This document shows positions 59,692 to 64,000 of a DNA stretch of 64,000 nt, piece after piece. A program made the translations under genes and the position numbers. This DNA comes from Chryseolinea serpens. GTDB lineage: Bacteria; Bacteroidota; Bacteroidia; Cytophagales; Cyclobacteriaceae. The stretch covers positions 2,666,001-2,730,000 of the forward strand of contig NZ_FQWQ01000001.1 of assembly GCF_900129725.1 (NCBI RefSeq). Direction: 5' to 3'. Position 1 is the first letter of the stretch, and every line of letters begins with the position of its first letter. The notes beneath the pieces are model-generated. The model was not told where the DNA came from and made no database searches. It saw only the letters and a list, made by a program, of their open reading frames with translations.

Positions 59692-62058
59692 TTACATTTT
59701 TGACAGAACTTCGAAGGATTGTTCCACAGATTCGCCATTCTCGTCCACCAAGGTAAGGGTGTGCCGCCCCTCCCCCAGCCGCAGCGGAAACTTGTGGGTC
59801 CGCTGGGTGCTGCCGATGTATTCACCATCGAGGTGCCAATAGACCATCACCGTGGAATTGCGATGCGCCAACTCGAACACCGTGCTCCCCAACGTACCGT
59901 CTAGATCACGGGGAATAAAAATTTTTGCGCCGGGCTTGGGATAGATCAGGTCCATCATGGCCAAACCCGATGCGGCCTCACAATCTTTCCGGAAAGGAGG
60001 CAGCGAACGATACGATAGCGCATGAGCCTTGAAATAATATTCCTGCGCAGGAGGCAACACAAACCACCGGGCTTCCACCATGCGCGCCGCAGGTTCACAA
60101 GAGTTGTGAACCCTGAATTTTTTGTCTTTGGTGAGGTACACTGTTTTATGATACGGGCATGCAGCGCTTTGCAGACCCTGCTTCACGATCCAGGCAGTAT
60201 CCACTGCGTTGCACTGTGGTGTATTGCGGTGACCACTTTCGGCGCACACGGTGATCTGCTCCATTTCCATGCGTGGAAGTTCGAACCACCGCTGGCCGTC
60301 CAGTTGGGCAAAGATGTCGAACAGGAGCGGTGAGGCAGCGTCTGTCCCGGTGAGACCCGGGCGTCCTTCGCCATCGGCATTGCCCACCCACACGCCCACC
60401 ACAAAATCGGGTGTTACGCCAACGGCCCAGCCATCGCGAAAGCCAAAGCTGGTGCCGGTTTTCCAGGCGATCTTTTTGGAGCTGTTAAAATAGCGCCAAC
60501 CGGTTTCTTCGCCGGGGCGGTAGAGTTCTTTCAACGCGTCGAAGGTTTGGTAGATGGCTCCAGCGCTTATCCATGACGTTGCGTCAAGCGTGGGTGTTTC
60601 TTGCGTGGTGGTGTCGCCCGGCGTGTACTGCAGGGCATGAAAATCATTTCGATCGTAGCGGTTTGATCCGGGGTGTTCAAAATAGTTCGTCAGCGTGCGC
60701 GCCATGGAGGCGTACATGCCGGTTATATCCCACAGCGTGCCTTCGGCGCCACCGAGGATGAGGGACAAACCGTAGTGATCGGGAGGTTTTGTCAGCGTAG
60801 AGAAGCCGATGTTGCTGAGTAGTGAATGAAATTTTTCATGCCGGTAGCTTTTTAAGAGGTGGACCGCCGGAATATTCAGCGACCGGATCAAGGCTTTGTC
60901 TGCTGCCACGACGCCGTCGTAGCTATGCGAAAAGTTTTTGGGAGAGAATCCGTTGATAAACGTCGGCACATCGGGCACCAACGTATGCGGCAATATTTTT
61001 CCCTCATCCAACATCGCGGCATAGAGGAAGGGTTTGAGAATGCTGCCGGTGCTGCGGGGTGCCATCACCACATCCACCGCGTCGCCATAATTTCCCGGGG
61101 CTTTCGTTTCGGTGTTTCCGACATAGGCCAACACGTTGCCGGTGCGCACATCGGCTACCACGGCTGCGGCATTAAAGATCTGATTGCTGGCGAGCCGTTG
61201 ATGATGCTCGTTCACCAGTTGCTCAATCCGCAGTTGCAGGGCAGCGCGCAATGTCGTTTTCACTTTATAACCTTCCCGGCCTTCCTTTGCCACCCGTGCC
61301 AACAAGTGGCGCGCCAGGCGTGGCAACGGTTGGGGCGCTTCGGGTATAGGCTCATCCTGGGCCAGCGAACAGGCAAACGCATCGATGACGCCCTGCGCTT
61401 TCAAGGCCTCCAGGAGCCTGTCGCGCTTGGCCTTCAACCGCTCCCTGTTTTTCCCCGGGTGCATCAGCGACGGTGCATTGGGCAACACCGCCAGCAAAGC
61501 CGCTTCGCCCCAGGAAAGCTCCTGCGGGTCGCGACCAAAATACCGCCAACATGCAGCTTCCAGCCCTACCACATTTCCGCCGAAGGGCGCATGCGAAGCA
61601 TACAGCGACAAGATCTCTTCTTTGGAGTGGCGCCACTCCAACCGCGTGGCCAGGATCATCTCGATCCCTTTCTGAAAAACCGTGCGCGCCTTTCCCCGTC
61701 GCGACAACCGGATCACTTGCATGGTGATGGTGCTACCACCACTCACCACACTCCCCGCCTTGATATTTTGTTTTATGGCACGCCCCATTGAAAGCAGATC
61801 GACTCCCGGGTGGCTGCGAAAGCGCTTGTCTTCGTACACCAGCAAAGCGGTTGAAAACTTTTCCGGCACCGTTTTGAGTTCCGGGAAACGCCATTGTCCG
61901 TCGGCGGCAATGGAGGCCCCCAACAGTTCGCCCTGTGCATCTTCCAGCACGGTACAATACGGATCGTCGAACAGGCGGTGGGGGAGAATAAAATAGTAGA
62001 CAACGAGAAGAAGCACTGTCGCCACAACCCAAACCCTATACTTCTGCAGGCGTTTCAT
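59692..62058 (-). CDS. pbpC: Penicillin-binding protein 1C
   Basis: 788 residues. Bifunctional peptidoglycan synthase. One N-terminal membrane helix; glycosyltransferase GT51 with Glu76 (LLVYEDKRFRSHPGVD) and GGSTITMQVIRLSR; transpeptidase with S-x-x-K (STGSILKPFLYAAM, about residue 330) and KTGTSFGFRDGWAVG; C-terminal BiPBP_C-type beta-sandwich (about 690-785, FIPRDLDGTLGSTVFELAH). PbpC usually pairs with an alpha-2-macroglobulin (yfhM), as here: that gene lies just upstream on the same strand. A terminator-like stem separates them. Confidence 0.94.
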   Translation of the reverse strand: MKRLQKYRVWVVATVLLLVVYYFILPHRLFDDPYCTVLEDAQGELLGASIAADGQWRFPELKTVPEKFSTALLVYEDKRFRSHPGVDLLSMGRAIKQNIKAGSVVSGGSTITMQVIRLSRRGKARTVFQKGIEMILATRLEWRHSKEEILSLYASHAPFGGNVVGLEAACWRYFGRDPQELSWGEAALLAVLPNAPSLMHPGKNRERLKAKRDRLLEALKAQGVIDAFACSLAQDEPIPEAPQPLPRLARHLLARVAKEGREGYKVKTTLRAALQLRIEQLVNEHHQRLASNQIFNAAAVVADVRTGNVLAYVGNTETKAPGNYGDAVDVVMAPRSTGSILKPFLYAAMLDEGKILPHTLVPDVPTFINGFSPKNFSHSYDGVVAADKALIRSLNIPAVHLLKSYRHEKFHSLLSNIGFSTLTKPPDHYGLSLILGGAEGTLWDITGMYASMARTLTNYFEHPGSNRYDRNDFHALQYTPGDTTTQETPTLDATSWISAGAIYQTFDALKELYRPGEETGWRYFNSSKKIAWKTGTSFGFRDGWAVGVTPDFVVGVWVGNADGEGRPGLTGTDAASPLLFDIFAQLDGQRWFELPRMEMEQITVCAESGHRNTPQCNAVDTAWIVKQGLQSAACPYHKTVYLTKDKKFRVHNSCEPAARMVEARWFVLPPAQEYYFKAHALSYRSLPPFRKDCEAASGLAMMDLIYPKPGAKIFIPRDLDGTLGSTVFELAHRNSTVMVYWHLDGEYIGSTQRTHKFPLRLGEGRHTLTLVDENGESVEQSFEVLSKM

Positions 62059-62068
62059 TTCTTTTGAT

Positions 62069-62115
62069 AAAAAAGGTCCGCAGGCCGGCCGTGGGAAACA
62101 GCAAACCTGCGGACC
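62069..62115 (-). terminator. Intrinsic-terminator-like stem between A2M and pbpC
   Basis: Perfect 10-bp arms GGTCCGCAGG (62075-62084) and CCTGCGGACC (62106-62115) with a 21-base loop; on the minus strand six U follow (A-run 62069-62074). It begins 6 bases past the A2M stop and ends 10 bases before the pbpC ATG. Confidence 0.65.
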
Positions 62116-62121
62116 GGAATG

Positions 62122-64000
62122 TTATTGCGTTACGCGTTTTGTCACCTCTACCTCCATACCTTTCTTGCGGGAGTAGATACTGTGATCATACATGGCCTCG
62201 CAGGACACGGCCGGCAAATAATACGTTCCACCATAGCTGGCGGTGAGCAATACCCGGAAGGTTTTGTGTTGGCCTGCTTTGAGATCGAAGTATGTGTAAA
62301 CGCGGTCGTCGCGGATGTCCTGATACGTTGGCTTGTCGCTCTTGAGGCGGTCTTCGGCTTCGTCGAGGCGCAGGTTGTTGATCTCCCAGCCCGAGGGGAA
62401 GATCTGGTTGAGGGCCAGGTTTTCGTATGGGCCGCGCATACCGGGATTGGTCACGGTCACGGTCGCGATGAATTCCGTGCCTTGCTCGAGATGTGCCGGA
62501 TCGATAGTGCCTCCATCGGTATCGGTGTAGGCTACGTTGACGGAGAGATTATTTTCCGCTTCCTCTTCGGTTCCACGCGCCGGGGTTCCATCGGTGATCA
62601 GCCGGAGGAACAAGGTCCCCTTGCTGGAGCTCACGACACTTACGGCCCGTGACTTAACCCCATCCACCGGCAACTGCACTTGGGCAACGGTGAGATCGGT
62701 CTGCGCTTCCAAGGTCTTGCCGTTGTAGGTGTACGTAAACTTGATCGGACCTTTCTTTTCAGAACCGGCAAAGGTTCCCACCGACTTGAGACACCACGCC
62801 ACGGTTTGTGTGCTCATCCAATACGATCCGTTGCTCAACGAGGCGGAGATATCTTTTACCAGCTCGAAGCCTTTCACCCGATCGTTCAACAGCAGCAGCG
62901 TCTCCAGGATGATCGCTTCGTCGCGCAGGTCAGAACCATAGGAGTAGGCCATTTCCTGGTAGGGCTTCACCTTGGTGGGCAGGTTCGCGATCAGCTTTTT
63001 CGCAGCTTCGGGTTGTCCTGCTTTCGCATAGGAGGCGGCCAGCATCCACTTGGCGGTTGCCGGCAGCGACGGCAGTTCGCGCAGGCGGTTCATGGCTCCC
63101 ATTTCAGGATCGCCCGCCAGGGCCAGCGAATACAAGCGATAGGCCTGGATCAATTCACTGCTGTAGAGGTCCTGGTTCTTGCGCCAGCCTTGCGCTTTAT
63201 TGCGTTGGTATTTTTTCCAACGCTTCAACATATCCGCCGGAACAAAATAGCCTTTTGCCTCCGCTTCCAGGAGGAAGTGGCCGGCATAGGTCGACGCCCA
63301 ACTCTGTGAGTCATCGTCGCCGGGCCAGTAGCCAAAACCGCCGTCGCGCGTCACAAACGACTTCAGCCGTTCGATGCCGGCCTTCACGTTGGTTTGGATT
63401 GCCGTCTTCTCGCCGTTGTTGAGTGTTTTTACCTGGTCGAGGTATAGTTGAGGGAAAACCGAAGACGTGGTTTGCTCGATACAACCATAAGGATATTGGA
63501 GGAGGTATTTCAAACGCTGGCCCAGGTTGATCGGCGGCAACGACGACAATTCCAGTGTGGCCGAGTTGGTGCCCGTCATGCCGATCGCGTCGACCGTGCC
63601 GTTCCAGGTCTTTCCGGCCTCCACCAGCGCTTCCGTTGCTTTGGAGATGGGCGGGTTGGCGTTGCGCACGTCGATCTCGATAACATCGGTGGCGGAATAT
63701 TTTCCGGACGAAGCCGTTACTTCTACCTTGCCCACACCGGTGGCACTCTTCACGGTCAGATCAAAATCCACCGTCATGTCGGCGCCAGCCATTGTCACGC
63801 TTTGTGTTGGGTTGGCCACTTGCAGCGGGCTGGAGGCTTTCACGGTGATCTTTATGTCACGGATACTTTTCTCCATGGTGAATAGCGTGATGGGCAGCTT
63901 GAGCTTTTCTTCCGGGCCCAGCACGCGCGGCAACGTGGCCAACACCATGAGGGGCTTGCGCACCGGTGTGGCCTTCTCTGCTTTTCCATACGCGCCTTCA
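62122..64000 (-). CDS. Alpha-2-macroglobulin family protein, N-terminus outside window
   Basis: 626 C-terminal residues visible, open to the window edge (the frame continues through EGAYGKAEKATPVRKPLMV). The bait/thioester part is present: PYGCIEQTTSSVFPQLYLDQ contains the Cys-x-Glu-Gln thioester, within an alpha-toroid (TED) domain; a C-terminal receptor-like region follows. Bacterial alpha-2-macroglobulins trap proteases in the periplasm using this thioester, and work with PbpC, encoded next. A lipoprotein signal would be expected but lies outside. Confidence 0.9.
   Translation of the reverse strand, partial: EGAYGKAEKATPVRKPLMVLATLPRVLGPEEKLKLPITLFTMEKSIRDIKITVKASSPLQVANPTQSVTMAGADMTVDFDLTVKSATGVGKVEVTASSGKYSATDVIEIDVRNANPPISKATEALVEAGKTWNGTVDAIGMTGTNSATLELSSLPPINLGQRLKYLLQYPYGCIEQTTSSVFPQLYLDQVKTLNNGEKTAIQTNVKAGIERLKSFVTRDGGFGYWPGDDDSQSWASTYAGHFLLEAEAKGYFVPADMLKRWKKYQRNKAQGWRKNQDLYSSELIQAYRLYSLALAGDPEMGAMNRLRELPSLPATAKWMLAASYAKAGQPEAAKKLIANLPTKVKPYQEMAYSYGSDLRDEAIILETLLLLNDRVKGFELVKDISASLSNGSYWMSTQTVAWCLKSVGTFAGSEKKGPIKFTYTYNGKTLEAQTDLTVAQVQLPVDGVKSRAVSVVSSSKGTLFLRLITDGTPARGTEEEAENNLSVNVAYTDTDGGTIDPAHLEQGTEFIATVTVTNPGMRGPYENLALNQIFPSGWEINNLRLDEAEDRLKSDKPTYQDIRDDRVYTYFDLKAGQHKTFRVLLTASYGGTYYLPAVSCEAMYDHSIYSRKKGMEVEVTKRVTQ

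Noticed and set aside
1-64000. rRNA, tRNA, IS elements, prophage or toxin-antitoxin pairs
   Set aside because: Looked for on both strands by motif and gene content; no cloverleaf, transposase, integrase or small antitoxin-like pair could be supported.

Overview
The window reads as a chromosomal stretch of a member of the Bacteroidota, most likely order Cytophagales (Chryseolinea/Ohtaekwangia-like, inferred from gene content and not from a database match). Supporting signs are a SusC/SusD pair, many two-domain TPR histidine kinases, secreted VCBS/CHAT/tail-fibre-like proteins, a pyrR-pyrB pair, and promoter -7 elements of the Bacteroidota form TAnnTTTG placed very close to start codons. No rRNA, tRNA, insertion sequence, phage block or CRISPR array was seen.

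Layout. 1-5.4 kb: minus-strand secreted proteins (Ig-like protein cut by the window edge, repeat protein with a coiled-coil tail, secreted TPR-CHAT protein). 5.5-11.5 kb: hydroxypyruvate-isomerase-like protein, RsmB-type RNA methyltransferase, formylglycine-enzyme-like protein, Gfo/Idh/MocA oxidoreductase, PlsC acyltransferase. 11.7-17.5 kb (minus): vanadium-haloperoxidase/PAP2 lipoprotein with an outer-membrane barrel, a small unknown protein, RsmG, an ECF sigma factor overlapped by a GT2 glycosyltransferase. 17.6-27 kb: VCBS/UnbV lipoprotein, SusD, SusC, and a divergent LacI-type regulator with a palindromic candidate operator between. 27-30.3 kb: tgt, LptF/G permease, EamA transporter. 30.3-30.6 kb: a gene-free cluster of hairpin repeats. 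30.6-36.1 kb: ispE, fabI, a TPR histidine kinase, a zinc-ribbon membrane protein, murI. 36.2-46 kb: nuoH-[histidine kinase]-nuoI-J-K-L-M-N. 46-52.4 kb: PurF-like protein, EVE-domain protein, two tandem secreted paralogues, an orphan ORF. 52.5-58.3 kb: TlpA-like lipoprotein, pyrR, pyrB, cystathionine beta-synthase, a TPR protein ending in a lone DHp domain. 58.3-64 kb (minus): OmpA-family protein, pbpC, alpha-2-macroglobulin (cut by the edge).

How the genes fit together. Complex I membrane-arm genes form one tightly packed unit that contains a sensor kinase. SusC/SusD imports a glycan-like substrate under likely control of the divergent LacI regulator. The alpha-2-macroglobulin/PbpC pair is the known periplasmic protection and peptidoglycan-repair pair. 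Three dispersed intergenic repeat families (a 22-bp tandem unit, TTGTTGGTG hairpins, and a CTCTTTGCG inverted repeat) recur between genes.

No classical defence or mobile system is visible. The least explained items are the kinase inside nuo, the ATPase-less DHp protein, the TGT lacking its zinc cysteines, the tandem paralogue pair, the haloperoxidase-barrel unit, the hairpin repeat families and a set of apparently leaderless housekeeping genes. Start codons were reassigned in several places where an upstream in-frame TTG lies inside a promoter -7 element.
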